From Planctomycetota bacterium (lineage in GTDB: Bacteria > Planctomycetota > Phycisphaerae > Tepidisphaerales > Tepidisphaeraceae), in the NCBI GenBank assembly GCA_026693085.1, contig JAPLNB010000151.1, positions 1 to 40,735 of the forward strand: a stretch of DNA of 40,735 bases, written 5' to 3'. Made by a program: the position numbers and the translations under genes. A model generated the notes under the pieces. That model was not told the origin of the DNA. It did no database searches and was given only the letters and a program-made list of their open reading frames with translations. Of the stretch, positions 7,039 to 16,314 are shown piece after piece (positions within the stretch are counted from its first letter, which is position 1; each line of letters starts with the position of its first letter).

Positions 7039-8700
7039 ATGGAATCAGGATGTACAACATTGAGCGTGGCGACTGGGTCGGCGCGAGTGTGGCGGCTGGA
7101 GTGGCTGACGGCAGCGCGATGCCGGTGGATTCTGGCAGGGTTGATTTTGTCTGGGGCGCTTAGCCATATCCATTATCTGACGAACGATTGCCCTTTGGAT
7201 CTGTCGGGGGATGAGGCGCAGTACTGGGATTGGTCGCGGCGGTTGGATTTGAGCTATTACAGCAAGGGGCCATTGGTTGCGTACATCATTCGCGCGAGCT
7301 GCGCGGTTTCTGGGGATACGATGCCGGCGGTCCGGTTGCCGGCGGTACTGTTGGCGGTGGGGACGACGCTGGTGACATATGGGCTTGCGCGGAAGCTGTT
7401 TGGAAGCGATCGGGTGGCGTTGGGGGCGGTGCTGTTGAACCATCTGGTGCCGATGTTTGTGGCGGGCAGCATGTTGATGACGATCGACCCGCCGTTTTTC
7501 TTCTGCTGGGCGTTGGCGACGTGGTTTGCGGCCAAGGCCGTGTTGGATGGGTGCGGCTGGGCGTGGGTTGCGATGGGGATTGCGATCGGGGTGGGGTTTC
7601 TGGCGAAATACGCGATGTTTCTGTGGCTGCCCGGGTTGGTGTTTTTTTTGTTGGTGGATCGAGAGAGCCGGAGGAAGCTGGCGTCGGCGGGGCCTTGGGT
7701 GAGCGTGGCGATTGCGTTGCTGTTTACGATTCCGGTGATTGTGTGGAATGCGCAGCACGGTTGGGTGTCGATGCGACATGTGGCGAAACAGACGGGGACG
7801 AGCGCGGACAGCGAGTTTTCGCTGAAGAATCCGTTGGAGTTTGTGGGGAGTCAGATCGGGGCGGTGGGGCCGATGCTGGCGGTGATACTGGTGGGCGCGG
7901 TGGTGTATGCGGTGGGGCGGTGGGGGCAGGACGATCCGCGGCGGCGGCAGATGCGGTTCTTGGTGTGCATGGGGCTGACCTACTTTGTGATCGTTGGGGC
8001 GGACAGTTTCTGGACGAAGATCCAGGTGAATTGGCCGGCGCCGGCGTATTTCAGCTTGATGATTCTGGCGGCGTATTTCCTGGGGACGCGGATGAAGGAC
8101 GCGGCCAGGTGGAAGCGGTGGCGCGGGTGGTTGTGGGGGACGGTGGGGTTTGGCGTGCTGTGCATGCCGATTGCGCATGACACGGAGATGGTGTATCCGC
8201 TGGTGGCGAGGGTTTCGCGGGCTTTGAAGAAGGAGCCGACGGCGAAATGGGATCCGAGTTATAAGCTGCGCGGGTGGGCGGAGCTTGGGGGGCATGTTTC
8301 GGGGCAGCTTCGGTTGCTGCGGGGAGATGCGATTGTGCTTTGTGAGGAGTATCAGACCGCGGCGGAGATGGGTTTTTATGTGGAGGGGCGGCCGCGGACG
8401 TACTATGCGGGGTCGTGGTTTTTGCCGCCGGCGACTCCGGAGGCGAAGGACCGGCAGAAGCGTCGGAGCCAGTATGATGTGTGGGAGGATCGGCAATTGG
8501 ATCGGAAGGATCTGATGGGGCGGGAGGCGATTTACATTGGGCATTCGCCGCCGGCGGAGTTGGTGGCGGCGTTCGAGACGATGGAGCCGCTGCCGGAATG
8601 CAGGATTGAGCGGCGTGGTATCAGGCTGAGGACGTTTGAGATGTGGCTGGGGCGGGGATTCAAGGGGATGCGGCGGCCGCCTGAGCAGGTGAATTACTGA
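7039..8700 (+). CDS. GT39/ArnT-like membrane glycosyltransferase
   Basis: A 553-residue multi-pass protein. After a short N-terminal tail and first helix it has LSGDEAQYWDWSRRLDLSYYSKGPLVAY in the first periplasmic loop, with the acidic pair Asp58-Glu59 that is the metal/catalytic signature of GT-C transferases using polyprenyl-phosphate sugars. About ten further hydrophobic segments are followed by a soluble C-terminal domain from about residue 395. In this family the sugar is taken from an undecaprenyl-phosphate carrier and moved to lipid, glycan or protein on the outer face of the inner membrane. The stop overlaps the next start (TGATG), and a GT2 enzyme able to make the donor lies two genes on. 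The acceptor cannot be told from the sequence. Confidence 0.88.
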   Translation: MESGCTTLSVATGSARVWRLEWLTAARCRWILAGLILSGALSHIHYLTNDCPLDLSGDEAQYWDWSRRLDLSYYSKGPLVAYIIRASCAVSGDTMPAVRLPAVLLAVGTTLVTYGLARKLFGSDRVALGAVLLNHLVPMFVAGSMLMTIDPPFFFCWALATWFAAKAVLDGCGWAWVAMGIAIGVGFLAKYAMFLWLPGLVFFLLVDRESRRKLASAGPWVSVAIALLFTIPVIVWNAQHGWVSMRHVAKQTGTSADSEFSLKNPLEFVGSQIGAVGPMLAVILVGAVVYAVGRWGQDDPRRRQMRFLVCMGLTYFVIVGADSFWTKIQVNWPAPAYFSLMILAAYFLGTRMKDAARWKRWRGWLWGTVGFGVLCMPIAHDTEMVYPLVARVSRALKKEPTAKWDPSYKLRGWAELGGHVSGQLRLLRGDAIVLCEEYQTAAEMGFYVEGRPRTYYAGSWFLPPATPEAKDRQKRRSQYDVWEDRQLDRKDLMGREAIYIGHSPPAELVAAFETMEPLPECRIERRGIRLRTFEMWLGRGFKGMRRPPEQVNY

Positions 8701-9419
8701 TGGACCCACTGCTTCCACTTCAAGGCGGTGCGGACGGTGCGTGCTCTGGCCGGCGGTGCATGATGGTTTGGCTGCTGGTTGTGCTTTGGATTGTTGGGAT
8801 CGGTGTTGGGGCTTTGGTGGATCGGCCGGTGTCGCAGTGGGTTCGGGATTCGGGGACGGCGGAGGCGGTTCGGCATCATTGGATTACGCCGGTGGTGAAA
8901 GCGCCGGGGGTGTACTACTACGCGATGATGATTGCGGGGGCATTCTGGTTCTTGCATCCATTGAAGTGGCGGGCGGGGGGGTTGATGCTGCTGACCGGGA
9001 TTCCGGGGCTGGCCAACTGCCTGGGGAAGTGGATTTTTGGGCGGGCCAGGCCGTTTAAGCTGGTGGGGCCGATGGAGCAGCCGGCGGCGTTTGAACTGCA
9101 CTGGTTTATCGGCGGGCTGAAGGGTTTGTTCTGGCAGAGCAACCTGTCGTTTCCGTCGGGGCATAGCTGTACGGCATTTGCGACGGCGGCGGCGATGGCT
9201 ATCCTGTTGCCGAAGTGGCGATGGGCGTTTTACGTTGTGGCAGGGATGGTCGCTGTGGAACGGGTGCTCGAGAATGCGCATTATGTGAGCGACGTGATCG
9301 GGGGCGCGGGACTGGGAGTGTTCGGCGTGTATGTGATTGTGGGATTGTTTGGGGAGCGTAAAACCAGCGGAGCGGCGGGGACGGTGGCATCGTCCGGTTG
9401 TGAAGTGAAACATGACTGA
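8700..9419 (+). CDS. PAP2-family membrane phosphatase
   Basis: A 239-residue protein with about five membrane helices and the complete PAP2 active site in order: GKWIFGRARP (K-x6-RP), FPSGHSCTAFA (PSGH) and ERVLENAHYVSD (the R-x5-H-x3-D nucleophile/acid set). Such enzymes dephosphorylate lipid phosphates, including undecaprenyl pyrophosphate and phosphatidic acid derivatives. Position between a GT39 and a GT2 gene suggests a role in carrier-lipid recycling or in removing a phosphate from the acceptor lipid; this is inference. The start overlaps the GT39 stop by one base. ATGs at 8760 and 8763 just before the first helix are alternative starts. Confidence 0.88.
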   Translation: MDPLLPLQGGADGACSGRRCMMVWLLVVLWIVGIGVGALVDRPVSQWVRDSGTAEAVRHHWITPVVKAPGVYYYAMMIAGAFWFLHPLKWRAGGLMLLTGIPGLANCLGKWIFGRARPFKLVGPMEQPAAFELHWFIGGLKGLFWQSNLSFPSGHSCTAFATAAAMAILLPKWRWAFYVVAGMVAVERVLENAHYVSDVIGGAGLGVFGVYVIVGLFGERKTSGAAGTVASSGCEVKHD

Positions 9420-10146
9420 AACGCCGTATCTCAGCCTAGTGATTCCCGCTTACAATGAGCAGGAGACGATTCCGACGCTGCTGGAGCGTGTTGGGCGGGC
9501 ACTGGAGCAGATCGGGCGGCCATTTGAGGTGATCATCGTTGATGACGGCAGCACGGATCGGTCGGGGGAGCTGCTGAGCGAGGGTATTGCCACTTACCCA
9601 TGGCTTCGCGTGCTGCGGCTGGCGCGTAACAGCGGGCAGACGGCGGCGTTTGACGCAGGGTTCAAGGCTGCGCGCGGGGAGGTGATTGCGACGATCGACG
9701 CGGACCTTCAGAACGATCCGGAGGAGATACCGCGGTTGCTGCCGATGCTCGATAAATGTGACCTGGTGAACGGGTGGCGGCAGAAGCGGTGCGACAGCGG
9801 GTACCGGCGGATGCAGACGCTCCTCGCGAACCGGATCCGCAACTGGCTGAGCGACGAGACGATCCAGGATAGCGCGTGCAGCCTGAAGGTGTACAAGCGA
9901 CATTGCGTGGAGGGGCTGCAACTGTTCACCGGGATGCACCGGTTTTTGCCGACGCTGGTGAAGATGCGTGGATATTCGGTGATGGAGACGCCGGTGAAGC
10001 ATTCGGCACGGTTTGCGGGGACGGCGAAATACGGGCTGTGGAACCGCGCGTTGCGGGCTTTGATTGATCTGCTGGCGGTAAGGTGGATGAAAAAACGGTA
10101 TATTCGTTACCAGGTGAGTGAAGTTCGGCACACGCCGCCGCAGTAG
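9412..10146 (+). CDS. GT2 glycosyltransferase, polyprenyl-phosphate sugar synthase type
   Basis: A 244-residue soluble GT-A enzyme resembling dolichyl-phosphate mannose synthase and the ArnC/GtrB catalytic domain. It shows LSLVIPAYNEQETIP, IIVDDGSTDRS, the DxD-type ATIDADLQNDPEEIP (Asp96-Asp98), and the later QDSACSLKVYKR segment typical of this group. Unlike GtrB it has no C-terminal membrane helices; it ends in a basic tail after RWMKKRY. The likely role is transfer of a sugar from a nucleotide to undecaprenyl phosphate for the GT39 enzyme two genes upstream. It overlaps the PAP2 gene by eight bases, so the three are surely co-transcribed. Confidence 0.88.
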   Translation: MTETPYLSLVIPAYNEQETIPTLLERVGRALEQIGRPFEVIIVDDGSTDRSGELLSEGIATYPWLRVLRLARNSGQTAAFDAGFKAARGEVIATIDADLQNDPEEIPRLLPMLDKCDLVNGWRQKRCDSGYRRMQTLLANRIRNWLSDETIQDSACSLKVYKRHCVEGLQLFTGMHRFLPTLVKMRGYSVMETPVKHSARFAGTAKYGLWNRALRALIDLLAVRWMKKRYIRYQVSEVRHTPPQ

Positions 10147-10210
10147 GTGCGGGCGAGGCCGGGCATCGAAGGTTGCCCAAAGGATTGAGACAGTACCCAC
10201 GAGGAGGCCC

Positions 10211-11044
10211 ATGAACATCGGCGGACATGAAATCGGAGTGTGCAGTTGGTCGCTTCAGCCGGCGAATATGGCCGACTTGGTGGCCCAGATGCGGACGCTG
10301 ACTCTGAGCCATGTGCAAGTGGCGTTCTTGCCGCTGCTGCAAATGGACGAACCGAAGCGGGAACAGGAACTGGACCCGCTTCGCGACGCCGGGATCACGA
10401 TTACGGCGGGCATGATGAGTTTTCCGGGGGAGGATTACGCGACGATCGCGATCATCCACGACACGGGCGGGTATCTGCCGGACAAGATGTGGGAAGAGCG
10501 GCGGGATCTCACCAAGGCCGGGGGGAAGCTGGCTGAGCAGCTTGGCATTCGGCTGCTATCGGTGCATGTTGGGTTTATACCGATGTCGAGCGACCCGAGG
10601 TATCGGGTGCTCATCGAGCGCGTTCGCGAGTTGGCGGCGGGCATGGCGGAGGCGCGTGTTGATTTGCTGATGGAAACGGGGCAGGAGCGGGCGGCGGAGT
10701 TGCTGCAGTTTCTGAACGACGTGTCGGCGAAGAATGTGCATGTGAATTTTGACCCGGCGAACATGATTCTTTACGGGGCTGGTGACCCGATCGAGGCGGT
10801 GAAGATCCTGGGCCGGCACATTCGGCATGTGCATGTGAAGGATGCGGTTTTGTCGCGGCAGCCCGGCGTATTGTGGGGTGAAGAGGTTCCGTTTGGCAGT
10901 GGTCAGGTGGGACCGGCGCGGTTTTTGGAGGCGCTGAAGGGGGTTGGCTATAGCGGGCCGTTGGCGGTGGAGCGCGAAGCCGGGTCTGCGCGATTGGCGG
11001 ATGTGGGGACAGCGATTGAGTCGCTACGGAACGCGGTGGGGTGA
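10211..11044 (+). CDS. Sugar phosphate isomerase/epimerase (xylose-isomerase-like TIM barrel)
   Basis: A 277-residue protein of the AP endonuclease 2 / xylose isomerase-like TIM-barrel family. It starts GHEIGVCSWSLQP (first strand), has LLSVHVGFIP, LLMETGQE with a probable metal-binding Glu, HVNFDPANMILYG and RHIRHVHVKDAV, and ends with GPLAVEREAG. These strand-end Glu, Asp and His residues are the usual divalent-metal ligands. GAGGAGG at 10201-10207 lies three bases before the ATG and fixes the start; upstream in-frame codons have no such support. Members include myo-inositol and hydroxypyruvate-type isomerases and 3-keto-sugar epimerases, and the exact substrate is not decidable here. It is convergent with the SDR gene, 13 bases away. 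Confidence 0.85.
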   Translation: MNIGGHEIGVCSWSLQPANMADLVAQMRTLTLSHVQVAFLPLLQMDEPKREQELDPLRDAGITITAGMMSFPGEDYATIAIIHDTGGYLPDKMWEERRDLTKAGGKLAEQLGIRLLSVHVGFIPMSSDPRYRVLIERVRELAAGMAEARVDLLMETGQERAAELLQFLNDVSAKNVHVNFDPANMILYGAGDPIEAVKILGRHIRHVHVKDAVLSRQPGVLWGEEVPFGSGQVGPARFLEALKGVGYSGPLAVEREAGSARLADVGTAIESLRNAVG

Positions 11045-11057
11045 TGGTTTTGTGCGG

Positions 11058-11981
11058 CTATAGCTGATTTGCGTACGAGCGGAGCGTTGGTTCGAGGGCC
11101 TGCGGCTGCCAGCCGAAATCATTGGTGAATCTAGCCAGGTCGCAGGTGTTGTCTTCCTGGCTCATGATGACCTGGTCGCGGTTGAAGCCGAGCAGACCGG
11201 CGATGCCGAGGGTGCAGAGCAGGTTGGCGACGGTGACGGGCAGGGCGGCGGTCCGACGGGTTTTGCCGACGATTGCCTGGGCGCAGATCTGGTGGAACTG
11301 CGGCCAGGTGAGTTTGTCGGGTCCGCCGAGGGGGTAGATCTGGCCGATCGTGGCTGGTTTTTCGATGGCATCCACAAACGCACGCGCGACGTCCTTGACG
11401 TAGATGGGCTGGATTCGGCCGGTGTGTTTGCCGGCGAAATAGGGCATGAAGGGAGCGAAGAACAGGGGTGGGGGTGCTTGTTTGTGGGCCCACATGGCCT
11501 CCATCCGCATCAGTTCACCGCCGGGGCCGTGGATCAAGGAAGGGCGGATGATGGTCCAGTCGAGGGCGCTTGCCTGGACGTATTGTTCCGCCTGGTGTTT
11601 GCTGCGGTGGTAATTGCTGAGGGCGCCGGGCCGAGTGCCCAGGGCGGACATGTGGACAAAACGCCGCACGTTGGACCGGCGGGCGGCCTCGACAATGCGA
11701 CGCGTTCCTTCGCTATGAATGTGTTCGAATGTGATGTTCTGGCTGGGGTTCTCGCGGATGATGCCGACGAGGTGGATGACGGCAATACAGTCGCGGAGGC
11801 CATGGTCGAGCTTCTGTGGATCGAACAGATCGCCATGGATGAGCTGCACTCGCTCGCCGGCTGATACGGGTGGCTTGCGATGGACCAAGGCATTGATGAG
11901 ATAGCCTTGCGAGAGGAGTTGATCGATCACGGCGGACCCCACAAATCCGCTGCTTCCCGTGAGGAAGATCCGGCCGGGCAT
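11058..11981 (-). CDS. NAD(P)-binding SDR protein, NDUFA9-like
   Basis: A 307-residue extended/atypical SDR. The N-terminal Rossmann motif is IFLTGSSGFVGSAV, followed by VIHLVGIIRE, RFVHMSALGTRPGA and YHRSKHQAEQYV, which keeps the Tyr-x3-Lys pair. Next come TIIRPSLIHGPGG and a C-terminal segment with PIYVKDVARAFVDAI and GQIYPLGGPDKLTW. This profile fits the bacterial family related to the complex I accessory subunit NDUFA9, whose members are NAD(P)H-binding and mostly uncharacterised. AAGGAG lies seven bases before the ATG on the minus strand. It is divergent from hemC with about 90 bases between the two starts. Confidence 0.88.
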   Translation of the reverse strand: MPGRIFLTGSSGFVGSAVIDQLLSQGYLINALVHRKPPVSAGERVQLIHGDLFDPQKLDHGLRDCIAVIHLVGIIRENPSQNITFEHIHSEGTRRIVEAARRSNVRRFVHMSALGTRPGALSNYHRSKHQAEQYVQASALDWTIIRPSLIHGPGGELMRMEAMWAHKQAPPPLFFAPFMPYFAGKHTGRIQPIYVKDVARAFVDAIEKPATIGQIYPLGGPDKLTWPQFHQICAQAIVGKTRRTAALPVTVANLLCTLGIAGLLGFNRDQVIMSQEDNTCDLARFTNDFGWQPQALEPTLRSYANQL

Positions 11982-12070
11982 GTGTGAACTCCTTCCATAC
12001 CAGCGAAGCTAGCCGTACACTAGATGGACGGGCAGCCGAAATCAACTTGCCTGATGCCGGTGGATTCATA

Positions 12071-13018
12071 ATGGCTAATAGCGATACGTCTTTGGTTGTA
12101 CGGTTGGGCACTCGGGGCAGCATGTTGGCGCGGCTGCAGAGCCAGAGGGTGGCTGATGAGCTTGAGGCCCGCCATCCTGGGCTGCATGTGGAGCTGTGCA
12201 TCATCAAGACGACGGGCGATCAGATAGCTGATCGGCCGTTGCACGAGTTGGGGGGGAAAGGGCTGTTTACCAAGGAGCTGGAGCGGGCGCTACTGGATAA
12301 TGATGTGGATATGGCAGTGCACAGTTTCAAGGACGTGCCGGTGACGATGCCGCTGGTGGAGCAGGAGGATCTGGTGATCGCGGTGGTTCCGGAGCGAGAA
12401 GATCCGCGGGACGTGATGGTCTGCATTGCGGTCAACAGGATCGCGGATCTGCCGCAGGGCGCGAAGGTGGGGACGGGGAGTTTGCGGCGGCGGTGCCAAT
12501 TGCTGGCGTTGCGGAAGGACCTGGATGTGGAGGCCATCCGCGGGAACATCGATACGCGGCTGCGCAAGCTGAAGGGCGGGGACTTTGACGCGGTTGTGCT
12601 GGCGATGGCGGGGCTGAAGCGGTCGGGGCTGTTTGACGCGGCGCTCATGCACACGATCCCGGCGGACGAGATGCTTCCTGCGGCTGGGCAGGGGGCGCTG
12701 GCGCTGCAATGCCGGCGGAGCGACAAGCGCATGCAGGATCTGCTGGGGGCCGTGCATCACGAGCCGAGCGCGGTGCGTGTTCGGCTGGAGCGCGAGATTG
12801 TGCGGCGACTGGAAGGCGATTGCCATTCGCCGATCGCGGCGTTGGCGACGATCGAGGGGCAGCGCGTCGAGCTCAGGGCTGCCGTCGGCAAACGAGGGGG
12901 CGAGCTGCCAATACTGCAGGCGAGGGGCGAAAGCGAATTGGAGAACGCGAACGTGGCTGTTGATCGCGTAATAGGGGTATTGACAGAGCAGAACGTGCGA
13001 TCGCATCTGCATGGGTGA
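12071..13018 (+). CDS. hemC: Hydroxymethylbilane synthase (porphobilinogen deaminase)
   Basis: Joins four porphobilinogen molecules into hydroxymethylbilane in tetrapyrrole synthesis. The 315-residue enzyme has RLGTRGSMLARLQSQ at the N-terminus, LGGKGLFTKELERAL, VHSFKDVP with the catalytic Asp, GTGSLRRRCQL, IRGNIDTRLRKL, PAAGQGALALQCR, and LEGDCHSPIAA in which Cys251 should carry the dipyrromethane cofactor. The start at 12071 gives the family length; the 29 extra codons available upstream have no similarity and overlap the divergent promoter region. A GGTGGA run about six bases before the ATG may be the ribosome binding site. The pathway links to hemQ in the same window. Confidence 0.94.
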   Translation: MANSDTSLVVRLGTRGSMLARLQSQRVADELEARHPGLHVELCIIKTTGDQIADRPLHELGGKGLFTKELERALLDNDVDMAVHSFKDVPVTMPLVEQEDLVIAVVPEREDPRDVMVCIAVNRIADLPQGAKVGTGSLRRRCQLLALRKDLDVEAIRGNIDTRLRKLKGGDFDAVVLAMAGLKRSGLFDAALMHTIPADEMLPAAGQGALALQCRRSDKRMQDLLGAVHHEPSAVRVRLEREIVRRLEGDCHSPIAALATIEGQRVELRAAVGKRGGELPILQARGESELENANVAVDRVIGVLTEQNVRSHLHG

Positions 13019-13132
13019 TGGAGGGGAGTGGGCAGGCTCATCTTGGCTGTGTCCGCGGGGCATTGGCTGTGCTATGCTTCTTGTGATGGATTTCGTGAGA
13101 TCGGCGAGCGATCGGATCGTTGAGGGTTTCGT

Positions 13133-16100
13133 GTGAAAACGGCTTGGCTGAAGCATACTGGAAGGTGGGCCATCCGGCTGCTGAAGATTGCCGGTGTGGC
13201 GGTGGCGTTGGTGCTGGCGTTCCAGGTGCTGGTGCTGCCCTGGGTCGTCCGTCGCGCGGTGGCGTCGTCGTTTGCGGGCATGGGCCTGTCGGAGGTGAGT
13301 TTTCAGGTGCGGGGCGCATCGTTCTGGCAGACGGAACTGGCGCAGGTGAGAGTTGGGAATCAGGGGCTGGCGCGGGTGGGGAATATCGGTGTTGGCTATA
13401 GCCCGTCGTCGCTGCTGAAGGGGCGGGTGGAAACGATCTGGCTGAACGGCGCCGAAGTGGAAATAACGGTCAAGGATGGGCGGGTCGACCTTGGCCCCTT
13501 GGCGGTTAAACGATTGTCGGGATCCGGCGGGGAGCTTCCGTTTGATCGGCTGGAGCTGCGGGCATCGACGCTGGCGCTGCAGTGGGAAGGGCGGCGGCTG
13601 TGGGTGCCGATGGAGGGAACGCTGGTGAACCAGGGGCAGGGGCGTAACCAATTGGATGCGGTACTTCGTATTCAAGGGGGGCAGGTTCACGTTGTCGGTG
13701 GATTTGATCCGGCGACGGACCGGGTTGATTTCACGGCGGAGGCGGATGACCTGGAGGCGGCGGCGCTGGCGGCGGGCGTTCCGGCACGATACGCGGGGAG
13801 GGTGCCTTCCGTTAGCGCGGGCACCGTCAGCCTGAAGGCGCACTATGTCCGCACGCCACGGGATACGACGCTGATTGCGAGCACAAGCGGGCGAGGTGTG
13901 AGGTTCGGGGCGAGCATCGGGGAGCACCGCGTCTGGGTGCAGGATCTGGATTGGACGGTAACTGCCGAACTGGACGGCGATTTTAATCTGGTTGATGCGA
14001 AGGCGACCGCTGGCGCCAGGCGCATGTCGTTCGATGGTGAGGCGGCGACGAACGTTGCGGTGCAGGCGGAGAAGGAAAACCAGCGGTTGGTTTTGAGTGT
14101 CAGTGCTCGCGGGGAAGACTGGCTGTTGCGGGAGCTGAAGGCGACGGCGGGGGGGTTGTTTGGGGCCAACCCGGAGAAGGCCTATGCGGCGGATGTCTCG
14201 ATCGGACTCCACGCGAAGATTCCGGAGCCATTGGCGCACCTGCTGCTGATGCAGCGAATGGATGTCAGCGCGCTGGGGGCGATCTCGGCCAATGGGCAGT
14301 TCAAGGCCGGCGCCAGGCGGGCGGCCGATGGGGGTTGGGCCTGGGAGGCTTCGACTCAGCAGATGCTGGTGCAGCTTTCGCCAGGCAGTTTGTCGATCAA
14401 CAAGGACGCGGTCGTGCTGCGCAAGCTGAGCGGGGCGGTGCGGATTTCAGGGCAATCGGATAATCAGCGTGCGGAGGTGAGCATCATGCCCGGATCGAGT
14501 CTCTGGGTGGGCTCGATGGAGCAGAAGCTGTGGCCGATCAAGATCGAGAAGGGTGAAGATACGGCGCTGGCGGCGTTGGCGATCGATGCGGCGCCGGCGC
14601 AGTTTTCGGTGCGGTTTGACAATCCCAACGAGCCATGGACGGTGCATGTGCCGGACGCGAGCCTGACGGTGCCGGAGTTGGCGGTCTCGGCGGCGGGAGG
14701 CAGGATACGAGGATTGGCAACGGCGATTCGTTTCAGAGCGAACGCGATGCCGTCGCAGGTCGAAGTATTCGTGGGCGACGGATCGGTTGTTGGTTTTGAG
14801 TCGCTGGAGGTGGCGTTGGGGGGTGATACGCTTCGCGCGGGGCCATGGAAAGTCGATGTGGCCAGCCGGCACAGTGAGCCGCTGGTTCATATGTCGGCGG
14901 CGCAGACGGGCGGATTGCCGCGTGTTTCGTTCCATGCGCAGTCGGAGAACGCGCTGTCGCTGAAGAGCAAGGCCATCGAAGCGGCGATCGGCAGTGTTGC
15001 TGTGGGGGGGACGATGCAGGTCGATGGCGATGGCGAACCGGCGGTTGTGGCGACGGTATCGATCGGCGATGGCTCGGCGGAGTACAAGCCCGAACCGGTG
15101 CGTATTGGCGGGCTTTTGGCGGTGATTCCGGTGACGTGGAATGCAGCGTCGGAGCAGCGAGCGGAATTGACGATCTCGTCCATTCAGCTCCGCGACATCG
15201 TTTACCCGGCTGCGAAGGGAGCGATCCGTGTTGCGGACACGCATGCGGATGTGAAGATGGATTGGCCTTTCATCAAGGAGGTTGCCCGGATCATGGTGCA
15301 GGGGTCGGTTGAGTTCGGTGGCAGAGAGCTTCGCGGCCAGATCACCGGAACGGTCCCTGCGTTCGTGTTGAAAGACGAGAAGGCGCTGCCGGGCTTGATC
15401 GAGGAGTTGAAGGACTTTGACATCAGCGGCACTGTTGCCAGCAAGCTGTCCATCACCTTTGAGGGGGGGGACATCAAGTCTCGGGTCTGGCTGACGATGA
15501 AGGATGTGAACATTGCCAGCAAGGAATACCATCGCTCGCTGGAGGGCATTAACGGGACCGTTCTCGTGGACAGTTTCAGCCCGCTGAGCACGCCGGGGGG
15601 GCAGCGGCTGACGGTTAGGCAGGCGAATACCGGCAAACTTCAGTTCACGGATGGTGTCTTAACTTTTCGGATAGAGAACTCAAGCGTGTTCCATGTTGAG
15701 GGCACGGACTGGGGTTGGGCCGGCGGACGGGTCTACGTGAACTCGTTCCGGCTGGATCTGAACAAGCCCCAGATTGACTTGACGGTGTCCGGCGACAAGC
15801 TGGGCCTTGCGGAGATTGTGGACATGTTTGGCAAGGAGCACTTTACGGGCGACGGCAGTCTGTATGGGCGGCTGCCGGTGTATCTGATCTGGCCGCAGAC
15901 GAAGAAGGACGGGCAAACGGTGACGGAGTGGTCGCAGCCCGCGTTGGAGTTTGGTGAAGGGTTTGTTTACGCGACGCCTGGGGGCGGGAATTTGCACGTT
16001 GTTGCGCCTGAGGCGACGATCGGCGCGATGCTGGAGAAGCAGAACCCGGATTTCGCCCCAGGCGGCAAGATGGAAATGGTGAAATCCAGTCTTATGGGCG

Positions 16101-16297
16101 CGTTGAAGGACTTGCGGTATTCCGTGCTGATGGTGGATCTGCTGAAGGAAGACAAAGGCCTGATGGCCAGGCTGCACATGTCCGGCGTGGGCGCGAACGG
16201 GCAGGAAATCGGCGGGCTGACGGTGAATATTCGAGGGTTTGATGCTATTCTGCGAAATGTCATAAGCATCCGCCGCGAGATGGCATTTGGCGAGTAG
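13133..16297 (+). CDS. ydbH: YdbH-like AsmA-family intermembrane lipid-transport protein
   Basis: A 1054-residue envelope protein with a single N-terminal membrane anchor (about residues 14-40) and a long periplasmic region made mostly of amphipathic beta-strands. It has the AsmA/TamB-like layout, with an early SFQVRGASFWQTELAQVRVG segment and a C-terminal half with VTVSIGDGSAEYKP, DIVYPAAKGAIRVADTHADV and DISGTVASKLSITFEGG. The C-terminus and, above all, the two genes that follow match the YdbH-YnbE-YdbL set of proteobacteria. In E. coli, YdbH with lipoprotein YnbE bridges inner and outer membranes and shares with TamB and YhdP the task of moving phospholipids outward. It is somewhat longer than E. 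coli YdbH (about 880 residues). The family call rests on synteny as much as on sequence. Confidence 0.75.
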   Translation: MKTAWLKHTGRWAIRLLKIAGVAVALVLAFQVLVLPWVVRRAVASSFAGMGLSEVSFQVRGASFWQTELAQVRVGNQGLARVGNIGVGYSPSSLLKGRVETIWLNGAEVEITVKDGRVDLGPLAVKRLSGSGGELPFDRLELRASTLALQWEGRRLWVPMEGTLVNQGQGRNQLDAVLRIQGGQVHVVGGFDPATDRVDFTAEADDLEAAALAAGVPARYAGRVPSVSAGTVSLKAHYVRTPRDTTLIASTSGRGVRFGASIGEHRVWVQDLDWTVTAELDGDFNLVDAKATAGARRMSFDGEAATNVAVQAEKENQRLVLSVSARGEDWLLRELKATAGGLFGANPEKAYAADVSIGLHAKIPEPLAHLLLMQRMDVSALGAISANGQFKAGARRAADGGWAWEASTQQMLVQLSPGSLSINKDAVVLRKLSGAVRISGQSDNQRAEVSIMPGSSLWVGSMEQKLWPIKIEKGEDTALAALAIDAAPAQFSVRFDNPNEPWTVHVPDASLTVPELAVSAAGGRIRGLATAIRFRANAMPSQVEVFVGDGSVVGFESLEVALGGDTLRAGPWKVDVASRHSEPLVHMSAAQTGGLPRVSFHAQSENALSLKSKAIEAAIGSVAVGGTMQVDGDGEPAVVATVSIGDGSAEYKPEPVRIGGLLAVIPVTWNAASEQRAELTISSIQLRDIVYPAAKGAIRVADTHADVKMDWPFIKEVARIMVQGSVEFGGRELRGQITGTVPAFVLKDEKALPGLIEELKDFDISGTVASKLSITFEGGDIKSRVWLTMKDVNIASKEYHRSLEGINGTVLVDSFSPLSTPGGQRLTVRQANTGKLQFTDGVLTFRIENSSVFHVEGTDWGWAGGRVYVNSFRLDLNKPQIDLTVSGDKLGLAEIVDMFGKEHFTGDGSLYGRLPVYLIWPQTKKDGQTVTEWSQPALEFGEGFVYATPGGGNLHVVAPEATIGAMLEKQNPDFAPGGKMEMVKSSLMGALKDLRYSVLMVDLLKEDKGLMARLHMSGVGANGQEIGGLTVNIRGFDAILRNVISIRREMAFGE

Positions 16298-16314
16298 TCG
16301 TAACCGGGAGCGCA

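Noticed and set aside
11984..12070. Longer start for hemC giving 29 additional residues
   Set aside because: No family similarity in the extension, which lies in the promoter region shared with the divergent SDR gene.
12290..14239. A 649-codon minus-strand open frame opposite hemC and ydbH
   Set aside because: Low-complexity Arg/Gln/His-rich shadow with no domain features; the + strand genes are well supported.
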